Assembly: GCA_030447925.1 (NCBI GenBank)
Contig: JAUJNX010000001.1
Location: forward strand, 1,084,973-1,148,972
Source: Egibacteraceae bacterium
GTDB lineage: Bacteria > Actinomycetota > Nitriliruptoria > Euzebyales > Egibacteraceae
Direction: 5' to 3'
Length of the DNA: 64,000 bases
Shown: positions 8,165 to 15,955 of the stretch, one piece after another
Layout: each line of letters starts with the position of its first letter
How positions within the stretch are numbered: position 1 is the first letter of the stretch
Made by a program: the position numbers and the translations under genes
The notes under the pieces: generated by a model
The model's input: only the letters and a program-made list of their open reading frames with translations
The model's database searches: none
What the model was told of the DNA's origin: nothing

Positions 8165-9127
8165 ATGCCGTGGGGACTCGACGTCGATCTGCTGACGCCG
8201 GCGCAGCGGCGGGCCCTGGACGACCTGCTGTGCGCCGGCGGCCCGCGCCCGCCCGCCGACGACGGGCTGGCGACCCGCATCCGCGACCTCGTCGAGGAGC
8301 GGACCGAGGCCGCCGCGGCCCTCCGGCCGGTCGGCGCCCGCGGCCTGCGGCTCAACAAGACCGCGCTGGACGCCCTGGACTGCGAGGGCCGCTACCTCGA
8401 CCACCTGGAGTCCCGCTTCGCGTGGACCCCGCCGACGGTGCTGGGGACCCTGGTCCACCGCGGGATCGAGCTGGACCACGCCGGTGACCGCACCGTCGAG
8501 GTGGACGAGGTCGTCGCGCAGGCGTGGCGCGACTTCGCCGGCGCGGGGGACTCCGCCGGGGCCTACCTGGCCGAGCTCGGCGGGGTGGAGGCGCACGGCC
8601 TGCGCGCCGACGCGGGCGCGCGCATCGCGGAGTTCCGGGAGTGCTTCCCCCCGCTGCTGTCGCACTGGCCCGTCCGCTACGAGGTGAAGCTGACCGCGCG
8701 CCTGCACGACGGCGCCATCGAGCTGATGGGCAAGCCCGACCTGGTCTTCGGCGCCGCGTCGGCCACCGAGCGCCGCCTGCTGCTCGTCGACCTCAAGACC
8801 GGCCGCCGCAGCCACCGCGACCGGGCCGACATGCGCTTCTACGCCCTGCTGGCCACCCTCAAGTACCGCACGGTGCCCTGGCGCGTCGCCACCTACTACC
8901 TGGACGAGGCCGACTGGGACGCCGAGGACGTCGACGCCGACGCGCTGGAGGCGGCGGTCCGGGGCGTCGCGGACCGCGCCGTCACGGCCGCGCGGCTGAC
9001 CTGGGCCCCGCCCCCGCCCGACGCGCTGCGGCTCCTCGCGGGCCCGTCGTGCCGCTGGTGCGGGCGGGCGCCGACCTGCCCGACCAAGGCGGAGGCCGAC
9101 GCCGAGTGGGCCCTGCGCGACGCCTGA
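8165..9127 (+). CDS. RecB/Cas4-like PD-(D/E)XK nuclease with probable Fe-S cluster
   Basis: A 320-residue protein with a PD-(D/E)XK core: GTLVHRGIELD (H98), RYEVKLTARL (E173), GKPDLVFG (D192) and LLVDLKTG (D209, K211). One cysteine near the start of the domain (C73, in ALDCEGRYL) and three at the C-terminus (C296, C299, C305, in CRWCGRAPTC) match the spacing of the iron-sulfur nuclease domain of AddB and Cas4. It probably cuts or degrades DNA ends. The ATG at 8165 lies 7 bases after TACGGT, so the message is probably leaderless. No cas genes or helicase partner are nearby. Ku is 0.8 kb upstream, so a repair role is the simplest guess. Confidence 0.8.
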   Translation: MPWGLDVDLLTPAQRRALDDLLCAGGPRPPADDGLATRIRDLVEERTEAAAALRPVGARGLRLNKTALDALDCEGRYLDHLESRFAWTPPTVLGTLVHRGIELDHAGDRTVEVDEVVAQAWRDFAGAGDSAGAYLAELGGVEAHGLRADAGARIAEFRECFPPLLSHWPVRYEVKLTARLHDGAIELMGKPDLVFGAASATERRLLLVDLKTGRRSHRDRADMRFYALLATLKYRTVPWRVATYYLDEADWDAEDVDADALEAAVRGVADRAVTAARLTWAPPPPDALRLLAGPSCRWCGRAPTCPTKAEADAEWALRDA

Positions 9128-9170
9128 GGGCCCGACCTAGACTCGCCGCCACGACGAGGACAGGGACACC

Positions 9171-10004
9171 ATGACCACCGGCAGCGCGGCCTTCTTCGAC
9201 CTGGACCGGACGCTGATGCAGGGCTCCAGCGCCTGGTACTTCGGCAAGGCGGCCTACCGGGAGGGGCTGCGCCCCCTCGGCGCGCTCGCGCGGGACGCCA
9301 TCGGCGCGCTCTGGTTCCGCCTGTTCGGCGTCTCGGACGAGAAGAGCGAGGCCCTGCGCGACCAGATCCTCGCGGCGGTCGCCGGCACGCCCGCCGACGC
9401 CTTCGCCCGCATGGTGCCGGGCGTGGTGGAGGAGCTGCTGCCGCGCATCCGCCCCGAGTCGCAGGCGCTGCTCGACATGCACGCCGAGGCCGGACGCGAC
9501 ATCTACATCATCTCCGCCAGCCCCGTCGAGGTCGTCGGCGAGCTGGCCAAGGCGCTGGACCTGACCGGCGGCCTGGGCACCCAGTCCGAGATCGTCGACG
9601 GGGTCTACACCGGCCGGCTGGCCGCGCCGTTCTGCTACGGGGAGGGCAAGGCCGAGGTCGTGCGCAAGCTCGTGGCCGACCGCGGCTACGACCTGTCGCA
9701 GTGCTACGCCTACGCCGACTCCGCCTCCGACCTGCCGATCATGAGCCTCGTCGGCCACCCCGTCGCCGTGAACCCCGACCGGTCGCTGGAGTCGGTGGCG
9801 CACCGGCGCGGCTGGCCCGTGGTCGAGTTCAACCGCGAGCGCAAGCAGTTGGTGAAGGTCGGCGCGGTGGCTGCGGGGGCCTTCACGAGCGGGGCGGTCG
9901 GCTACGGGCTGGGGCGCCGGGCCGGGTACGCCGCGGTCACCCAGGACGAGGAGCGCATCGTGCGGTGGGCGCTGGCCCGGCGGCGGGCGGCTGCGCGGCG
10001 TTGA
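9171..10004 (+). CDS. HAD-IB family phosphatase (SerB-like)
   Basis: A 277-residue HAD hydrolase of subfamily IB. The nucleophile motif FFDLDRTLMQGSS is near residue 6, motif II is IISASP, and motif III-IV is YAYADSASDLPIMSLVGHPV. The cap region is helical. A C-terminal extension with a possible glycine/alanine-rich membrane-associated helix (VGAVAAGAFTSGAVGYGLG) is common in the actinomycete branch. The substrate is unknown; phosphoserine-type or lipid-phosphate substrates are possible. It precedes the broken Fic-like gene with overlapping ends, a pairing I recall from other actinomycetes. Confidence 0.85.
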   Translation: MTTGSAAFFDLDRTLMQGSSAWYFGKAAYREGLRPLGALARDAIGALWFRLFGVSDEKSEALRDQILAAVAGTPADAFARMVPGVVEELLPRIRPESQALLDMHAEAGRDIYIISASPVEVVGELAKALDLTGGLGTQSEIVDGVYTGRLAAPFCYGEGKAEVVRKLVADRGYDLSQCYAYADSASDLPIMSLVGHPVAVNPDRSLESVAHRRGWPVVEFNRERKQLVKVGAVAAGAFTSGAVGYGLGRRAGYAAVTQDEERIVRWALARRRAAARR

Positions 10005-10006
10005 CC

Positions 10007-11083
10007 GTGCGGATCGCCTGGACCGACCACCTCGTCGCCCTGGTCGGGCGGACCGAGGCCGCGGCGGCCCGCCTGGCGGCCGCCCCGCCCGGCGCGCGCG
10101 CCGCCCTGGTCGCCGACGCCGCCGCGCCGCCGCGCGGCTGTCAGTGCGCATGGACGCCAGCCCGCTGGAGGACGCCACCGCCGACGCCGTCGACGCCCGC
10201 CTGGCCGCCGGCCTCCCTCCCGTCGAGGTGGCGCCGGTGCCGGTGCCCGCTGCGGGGGGCGCCGGGGCCGATCCCAGCGGGGGCTGGGGGCGGGCGCTGC
10301 GGCTGGAGGGCATGGCCACCCAGGAGGTGGCGGCGGTCGAAGTACGCCGACCTGCTCAGCGCGCTGGCGCACGAGGACGAGGCCGCCGCCCTGCTGGAGG
10401 ACCGGCCGCTGGCGGCCCTGGCCCTGCTGCACCGCCACGTCGTGCACGGGCTGGTCGCCGAGGACGTGGCCGCCAGGCCGCGGCGCACGGACCAGGCGGT
10501 CCACGACGGCGCGGAGGGCGCGTGCTGTACCGGGCCGCGGACCCCGCCGCGGTGCCGGCGCTGCTGGACGGGCTGGCCCGCTGGCTGACCGGGCGGGCGG
10601 GCCTGCTGCCCGGCGCCGTCGTCGCCGGCGTCGTCCACGAGCGCCTGCTGGGTGGCAGCCCTACGAGGCCGGCAACGGCCGCGTCGCCAGGGCGGCGTCG
10701 CGGGCCGTCCTGCGCGCCCGCGGCCTGGACCCCGACGGCGTCGCCGTCCCCGAGCGCGTCTGGGCGGCCGACCTGGCCGGCTACCACCGGAGGTCGCCGC
10801 GACCACGCGCCGCGGGGACCTGTCGGTGGCTGGAGCGCGCGCTGGAGGGCACCGCCGCGGCGTTGGAGGACGCGGCCGACCGCCGCCGCGCGCCGCCGCG
10901 GCCCTGGCCGGGCTGGCACCCGCGTTCACGCTGCGGGAGTACGCCGAGGTCGCGGGCACGACGCTGGCCGCGGCCGCCGCCGACCTCGCCGCCCTCCGCC
11001 GCGCCGGGCTCGCGGCCCCCGAGCCCGGCAGCTCCGGCCTCCGCCACCGCCGCACCGGACCGTCCGGCACGCGCTCGGGTTGA
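10007..11083 (+). pseudogene. Fic-like protein gene with at least six frame breaks
   Basis: Pieced together across frames, the region encodes about 350 residues: VRIAWTDHLVALVGRTEAA, then MDASPLEDATADAVDARLAA, LLSALAHEDEAAALLEDRP, LLPGAVVAGVVHERLL, QPYEAGNGRVARAASRAVL, GLDPDGVAVPERVWAADLAG and a C-terminal helix-turn-helix-like part (LREYAEVAGTTLAAAAADLA). The PYEAGNGRVAR stretch matches the Fic loop (HPFxxGNGRxxR), but glutamine replaces the catalytic histidine. Frame changes fall near 10138, 10342, 10520, 10652, 10787, 10828 and 10905. Between them sequence and codon use look healthy, which fits lost bases better than old decay. It is probably a non-AMPylating Fic-fold protein if intact. 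Confidence 0.65.
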
Positions 11084-11137
11084 CCGGGGCCCCCGGGGGA
11101 CACCGTGACGGGACCCACCCCTCCCGGAGGACCCCTC

Positions 11138-11254
11138 GTGCGCCACCGCCTCGCCGCCTGCCTGCTCGCCGCGCTGCTCGCCCTCGGCGCCACCGCCTGC
11201 GCCAACCCCCAGCAGATCCCCGACCGCGACAGCGCGACCGAGGGCGCCTCCTAG
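11138..11254 (+). CDS. Tiny lipoprotein
   Basis: A GTG start at 11138 follows CGGAGG and encodes 38 residues: a signal peptide (MRHRLAACLLAALLALG), a lipobox (GATAC, cysteine 21) and a 17-residue tail ending at TAG 11252-11254. It would be a lipid-anchored peptide on the outer face of the membrane. The function is unknown. It could also be the surviving start of a longer lipoprotein. The opposite gene ends just after it, overlapping the stop by 4 bases. Confidence 0.5.
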   Translation: MRHRLAACLLAALLALGATACANPQQIPDRDSATEGAS

Positions 11255-11883
11255 GCACGGCGCCGGGTGAAGGTGAGATGGGTGACGCCGCTCGGCGTCG
11301 ACACCGCCTCCACGTCGTACTGCTCCTCCAGCGCCTCCAGACCGTCCCATAGCCGGACGCCGCGGCCGAGCAGGATCGGGACCTGCACGACGTGCAGGTG
11401 GTCGACGAGCCCGGCGGCGAGGAACTCGCGCAGCATCGTCGGGCCCCCACCGATGCGGACGTCCTGACCGTCTGCCGCCTCCCGAGCGACGGCGAGTGCG
11501 TCCACCGGCGCGACATCCAGGAAGTGGAACGTCGTACCGCCCTCCATCTCCAGCGGTGGCCGCGGGCGATGGGTCAGCACGTACGTCGGCGTGTGGAACG
11601 GCGGGTTCGGTCCCCACCATCCGCGCCACTCCGGGTCGTCCTGCCAGCCCGGAGGGCCGAACTTGGCGGCGCCCATGATCTCCGCGCCGATGCCGTGCTC
11701 GTGACGCTGGGCGATGGCGTAGTCGACGCCGGTGGTGCCCGCGGCGTCCCAGAACCGCGTCGCGATCAACCACTCGTGGAGCCGATCCCCGGCGTGGCCG
11801 AACGGCGCCTCCAACGACAGGCCCTCGCCGGTGCCGAACCCGTCGAGCGAGATCGAGAAGTTGTGAACCCGAACGCGAGACAC
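11251..11883 (-). CDS. RibD C-terminal / dihydrofolate-reductase-family protein
   Basis: A 210-residue protein of the bacterial bifunctional deaminase-reductase C-terminal (RibD_C/DHFR-like) fold. It has VHNFSISLDGF at the start, GAEIMGAAKFG, TYVLTHRPR, DVRIGGGPTMLREFLAAGLV and DHLHVVQVPILLGRG. Stand-alone members are probably NADPH-dependent reductases of unknown substrate. The GTG start at 11883 is preceded by AAGGAG. Third-position GC is visibly lower than in its neighbours (for example AAGTTGTGAACC on the plus strand), so recent acquisition is possible. It is not adjacent to riboflavin genes. Confidence 0.8.
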   Translation of the reverse strand: MSRVRVHNFSISLDGFGTGEGLSLEAPFGHAGDRLHEWLIATRFWDAAGTTGVDYAIAQRHEHGIGAEIMGAAKFGPPGWQDDPEWRGWWGPNPPFHTPTYVLTHRPRPPLEMEGGTTFHFLDVAPVDALAVAREAADGQDVRIGGGPTMLREFLAAGLVDHLHVVQVPILLGRGVRLWDGLEALEEQYDVEAVSTPSGVTHLTFTRRRA

Positions 11884-11982
11884 AGGAGCTCCTTCGGTTT
11901 CGAGATGTGCGATCTCAACGTAGTGACCCGCCTCGCCGCGACATCTCATCGACGACCGCCCGGACCCCGATCAGCGCCTGCG

Positions 11983-12684
11983 TCAGGCGATGACGTCGTC
12001 GAAGACGACGAGGCCGGGGGGGAAGCGGTAGAGCTGGGCGGGGCGGTGCGACCCGCGCCGCTGCTCGCCGGTCTCCTCCAGCAGCCCGAGCGCCAGGACC
12101 TTGCGCCGGAAGTTGCGCTTGTCCAGCGGCCGGGCCTGCACGGCCTCGTAGACCGCCTGCAGGTCGCTGAGGGTGAACTCCTCGCCCAGCAGGCCGTAGG
12201 CGACGGTGGAGTAGGTCAGCTTGGACCGCAGCCGCGCGACTGCGGCCGCGACGATGTCGCGGTGGTCGAAGGCCAGTGCCGGCGGGTCCAGGGCCGGGTG
12301 CCAGGCGGCGCCGGCGGCGACCGGCGGGGGAGCGGGCAGCAGGGCGAGGTAGCTGACGCTCACCACCCGCCCGCGGGGGTCGCGCCCGGGGGCCCCGAAG
12401 GTCGCGAGCTGCTCGAGGTGGCGCGGCGCGGTGAGCCGCGGCCCCGGGGCGGGCTGTCCGCCCGCCTCGCCGAGCACCCGGCAGACCGCTGCCTCCAGGC
12501 CCTCGCCGAGGCCGACGTGCCCGCCGGGCAGGGCCCAGTTCCCCGCGAACGGGTCGCGGTCGCGCCGGACGGCCAGCACCAGCGGCGTCAGCGGGGGCAC
12601 GCCGTCGTCGCCGCCGTCGGGCGCGAGGGTCAGCACCACGACGTCGACGGCGACCGCCACCTGCGTTCCCGGACCGCGCTGCAC
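11983..12684 (-). CDS. NrtR-like regulator: degenerate Nudix domain plus winged helix
   Basis: A 233-residue two-domain protein. The N-terminal Nudix fold (about 8-145) has the GG-HVGLG-E start of the Nudix box, but the catalytic REUXEE part is changed to R69-V-L-G-E73-A, so hydrolysis is unlikely. The C-terminal winged helix (about 150-230, LRSKLTYSTVAYGLLGEEFT and LDKRNFRRKVLALGLLEETG) is the DNA-binding part found in NrtR. In known NrtR proteins ADP-ribose or a related nucleotide is sensed. The only DNA between this gene (GTG at 12684) and the divergent agmatinase is a perfect 19-base palindrome, so it very likely represses both. Confidence 0.82.
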   Translation of the reverse strand: MQRGPGTQVAVAVDVVVLTLAPDGGDDGVPPLTPLVLAVRRDRDPFAGNWALPGGHVGLGEGLEAAVCRVLGEAGGQPAPGPRLTAPRHLEQLATFGAPGRDPRGRVVSVSYLALLPAPPPVAAGAAWHPALDPPALAFDHRDIVAAAVARLRSKLTYSTVAYGLLGEEFTLSDLQAVYEAVQARPLDKRNFRRKVLALGLLEETGEQRRGSHRPAQLYRFPPGLVVFDDVIA

Positions 12685-12685
12685 T

Positions 12686-12704
12686 CCCCGGTACGGTACC
12701 GGGG
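12686..12704. promoter_or_regulatory. 19-base perfect palindrome between regulator and agmatinase
   Basis: CCCCGGTAC-G-GTACCGGGG reads identically on both strands (9-1-9). It fills the whole 20-base gap between the two divergent starts. It also contains both -10-like hexamers: TACGGT at 12692-12697 for agmatinase and TACCGT at 12698-12693 for the regulator. An operator here would block both promoters at once. Confidence 0.8.
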
Positions 12705-13715
12705 ATGACCGACGGACCCCTGCCCTTCGCCCCCGGCACCGGCGAGTCGTTCGGCGCCCGCGGGTCCTTCTGCGGGGTGCCGGTGCGCCGCGCCGCCGAC
12801 GCCCGGCCCGGCGAGGTCGTGATCCTCGGCGCGCCGTTCGACTGGGGCGCCAGCCACCGTCCGGGCGCCCGGTTCGGTCCCAAGGCGATCCGCGAGGCGG
12901 ACTACCTGGAGCCCGACGGGTCCCGCCCGCACCTGACCGCGCGGGTCGACCCGCTGCGCGACCTGCCGGTGGTCGACGCGGGTGACATCGCGATCGTCCC
13001 CGGGTCGGTCGAGCGCTCGCTCGCCGCCATCGAGGAGGCGGTCGCGACGGTCGCGGCCGCCGGCGCGGTGCCGCTGGTGCTCGGCGGCGACCACAGCATC
13101 ACCTACGCCAACGCCACCGGGGTGGCTCGCCACCTCGGCTTCGGCGAGGTCGCGCTCGTGCACTTCGACGCCCACGCCGACACCGGCGAGGACCAGTGGG
13201 GCCAGCTCTACGGGCACGGCACGCCGATGCGCCGCCTGATCGAGTCGGGAGCGGTGCCGGGCCACCGCTTCGTCCAGATCGGCCTGCGGGGCTACTGGCC
13301 GCCCCCCGCCACCGTGGCGTGGATGCGCGCGCAGCGCATGCGCAGCTACTTCATGGCCGACATCGTCGACCGCGGCCTCGACGCGGTGGTTGACGAGGCG
13401 GTCGGGTACGCCCTGGAGGGCGGCGCCCGCGGCGTGTTCGTCTCCGTCGACATCGACGTCGTCGACCCGGGCATGGCGCCGGGCACGGGCACCCCCGAGC
13501 CGGGCGGGCTTACCAGCCGCCAGCTGCTGGACACCGTGCGCCGCCTGGGCCGCGACCTGGAGGTGGTGGGCGCCGACGTGGTGGAGGTCGCGCCGCACTA
13601 CGACCAGCCGATGGACATCACCGCCGCCCTGGCCAACCGGGTGGTCCTGGAGCTGACCACCGGCATGACCCTGCGGCGTCAGCCGGCCAGCACCGCCAGC
13701 ACGTCGTCGCCGTAG
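12705..13715 (+). CDS. speB: Agmatinase-family ureohydrolase
   Basis: A 336-residue Mn-dependent ureohydrolase; relatives split agmatine to putrescine and urea, or act on guanidinobutyrate or related guanidines. Metal-binding motifs are complete: LVLGGDHSIT, VHFDAHADTG and SVDIDVVDPGMAPGTGTPEP. The N-terminal GAPFDWGASHRPGARFGPKA is typical. The ATG at 12705 lies 8 bases after TACGGT, within an operator-like palindrome, so the transcript is probably leaderless and tightly regulated. Its last 12 codons overlap the convergent uvrD2 gene by 37 bases. Exact substrate is not decidable from sequence. Confidence 0.88.
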   Translation: MTDGPLPFAPGTGESFGARGSFCGVPVRRAADARPGEVVILGAPFDWGASHRPGARFGPKAIREADYLEPDGSRPHLTARVDPLRDLPVVDAGDIAIVPGSVERSLAAIEEAVATVAAAGAVPLVLGGDHSITYANATGVARHLGFGEVALVHFDAHADTGEDQWGQLYGHGTPMRRLIESGAVPGHRFVQIGLRGYWPPPATVAWMRAQRMRSYFMADIVDRGLDAVVDEAVGYALEGGARGVFVSVDIDVVDPGMAPGTGTPEPGGLTSRQLLDTVRRLGRDLEVVGADVVEVAPHYDQPMDITAALANRVVLELTTGMTLRRQPASTASTSSP

Positions 13716-15760
13716 CGGTCGACCTTGGCGGGGCCGATCCCGGGGATCTCGAGCAGGTCGCCCGGGGTCGCCGGCTCCGCCAGCGCCAGCGCGGCGAGGG
13801 TCTTGTTGTCGAAGACCACGTAGGCGGGCACCCCGTCGGCCTTGCAGCGCTCCGCCCGCCAGGCGCGCAGGCGCTCCGCGCGCGCGGCGGCGTCGCCCTC
13901 GAGGTCGTCCAGCGCGGCGGCGGTCCCACCGGCCCGCGGCGGCTTCCCCCCCGCCTTGGCCGTCGGCGCACCGTCGCCCAGCCCGTAGAGGAACGGGCTG
14001 GGGGTGCGCTTCTGGAGCCGCCCGGTTCGGGCGGGGCGCTCCCGGGCCCAGGACAGCCACAGGTGGCGCCGCGCCCGGGTGACCCCGACGTAGAGCAGCC
14101 GGCGCTCCTCCTCGACCTCGGCGTCCTGCTTGGCGTGGCTGATGGGCAGCAGGCCGCGCTCCAGGGAGACCAGGAACACCGCGGTGAACTCCATGCCCTT
14201 CGCGCCGTGCAGGGTGGTGAGGGTGACCGCGCCGCCCTCGTCGGGGGCCGTCGCCCCCGACGACGCGCGCGTCAGCAGGTCATCGACGACGCGGCCGTAG
14301 GACACGTGCGGGTCGGCGGCGACCTGGCGGGCCGCGGCCGCGACCAGGGCGCCCAGGTTGCGCCAGCGCTCGCGGGCGACCGCACCCGCCGGCTCCCGGC
14401 GCCCGTCGTAGTCCAGGCCCTCGCGCAGGACGCGCTCGACGCGGCGGTCGGGCGGGACGGGCTGCTCGCCGACGGCGGCGAGCAGGTCGCCGGGGTCCAG
14501 CCGGTCGCCCCGCTCCCGGTCCGCGGCCAGCAGGCGCAGGGCCTGGCGGACCTCGGGGCGCGAGAAGAACCCGCCGTCGCCGCGCACCGCGCTGGGGACG
14601 CCGACCTCGCGGAGGGCCGCCTCGAACGGCTCCGACTGGGCGTTGACCCGGTACAGCACCGCGATCTCCCGTGGCGGCAGGCCCCCGGCGACCAGCGCGG
14701 CGCAGCGCGCCGCCACGGCGGCCACCTCCGCGTCGGCGTCGGGGAACTCGCGGAACACCGGGTCCGGGTCGTCGGGGTTCGCCGGCAGCGCGGCGGTCAG
14801 GCGCTTGCGCGTCGGCGCGGGCTTGGTCCACAGCACCCGGTTGGCGAGGTCCAGCACCTGCGCGGTCGACCGGTAGTTGCGGGTCAGCGCGACGACGCGC
14901 CCGTGGGGCCAGCGGTCCTCGAAGCCGGTGAGGTGCGCCGACGAGGCGCCCGTGAAGGAGTAGATCGTCTGGTCGTCGTCGCCCACGACGCACAGCTCGT
15001 CGCCGTCGCCGAGCCACGCCTCCAGCAGCGCCTGCTGGGTCGGGTTGACGTCCTGGTACTCATCGACGGTCAGGTAGCGGTAGCGGTCGCGGACCTCGGC
15101 GGCGGCGACCTCGTCGCGGGTCAGCAGCTCCGCGGTCAGCAGGAGCATGTCCTCGTAGTCGATCGCGCCCGCCGCCCGCTTCGCCGCCTCGTAGTCGGCG
15201 TAGACCTGGGCCATGCGCTCCGCGGCGACGGGCGTCGGCCGGTCCGCCGCGGCCTCGGCGTAGCCCTGCGGGGCGATCATGCGCGCCTTGGCCCACTCGA
15301 TCTCCGAGGCCAGGTCGCGCGCCTCCACGCGCAGCCGCCGCCCCACGGGGACGAGCAACCGCAGCTTGGACGACAGCACCTCGGGCAGGCCGTCGCCGTC
15401 GGCCCCGGCCAGCCCCAGCGCGGTCACCCGCGGCCAGAAGTGGCGCAGCTGCGCCCAGGCCGCGGCGTGGAACGTCGCGGCGCGCACCGGCGGGACGCCC
15501 AGGGCGTGCAGGCGCTCGCGCAGCTCGGTCGCGGCCTTGTCGGTGAAGGTGACCGCCAGCACCTGCGCGGGCCGGGCCACGCCGGTGGCCAGCTGGTTGG
15601 CGATCCGGTGGGTGACCGTCCGCGTCTTGCCGGTCCCGGCCCCGGCCAGGATGCAGACGGGGCCGGTGGTCGCCTCCGCGGCGGCGCGCTGGGCGGGGTT
15701 GAGCCCGTCCAGCGGGTCGACCCGCAGGGCGGCGGCGGAGGGGGCGGAGGTCGTCGTCAT
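13679..15760 (-). CDS. uvrD2: ATP-dependent DNA helicase UvrD2 with HRDC domain
   Basis: A 693-residue SF1A helicase that moves 3'-5' on single-stranded DNA. Seen in order: LNPAQRAAAEATTGPVCILA then GAGTGKTRTV (Walker A), TVDEYQDVNPTQQ (motif II), VGDDDQTIYSFTGA (III), LTRNYRST (IV), TLHGAKGMEF (V) and YVGVTRARRHL (VI). A C-terminal HRDC domain covers about 629-693 (AYVVFDNKTLAALALAEPAT). Mycobacterial UvrD2 carries a four-cysteine motif between the helicase and HRDC; here that linker is Ala/Gly-rich and I see no CxxC pair. The ATG at 15760 is chosen because upstream in-frame sequence is not family-like. Confidence 0.92.
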   Translation of the reverse strand: MTTTSAPSAAALRVDPLDGLNPAQRAAAEATTGPVCILAGAGTGKTRTVTHRIANQLATGVARPAQVLAVTFTDKAATELRERLHALGVPPVRAATFHAAAWAQLRHFWPRVTALGLAGADGDGLPEVLSSKLRLLVPVGRRLRVEARDLASEIEWAKARMIAPQGYAEAAADRPTPVAAERMAQVYADYEAAKRAAGAIDYEDMLLLTAELLTRDEVAAAEVRDRYRYLTVDEYQDVNPTQQALLEAWLGDGDELCVVGDDDQTIYSFTGASSAHLTGFEDRWPHGRVVALTRNYRSTAQVLDLANRVLWTKPAPTRKRLTAALPANPDDPDPVFREFPDADAEVAAVAARCAALVAGGLPPREIAVLYRVNAQSEPFEAALREVGVPSAVRGDGGFFSRPEVRQALRLLAADRERGDRLDPGDLLAAVGEQPVPPDRRVERVLREGLDYDGRREPAGAVARERWRNLGALVAAAARQVAADPHVSYGRVVDDLLTRASSGATAPDEGGAVTLTTLHGAKGMEFTAVFLVSLERGLLPISHAKQDAEVEEERRLLYVGVTRARRHLWLSWARERPARTGRLQKRTPSPFLYGLGDGAPTAKAGGKPPRAGGTAAALDDLEGDAAARAERLRAWRAERCKADGVPAYVVFDNKTLAALALAEPATPGDLLEIPGIGPAKVDRYGDDVLAVLAG

Positions 15761-15955
15761 GGGCGGTGTCACCCTACCGGCCGCCCACCCCGTCCCGGCG
15801 CAGGACCACCGCGCCTGTGGACACCTCTGGCGGCGGTGCGCGAACAGCGGCTGGGACGCGCGCGGCCCGCGGTGTGCGCCTCCCGCCGGATACGGCGGCA
15901 CCCGCACACCCGCCGCGCCCGCGACCTCCGGGGTGTGCGGACACCGCCGGGCGCG

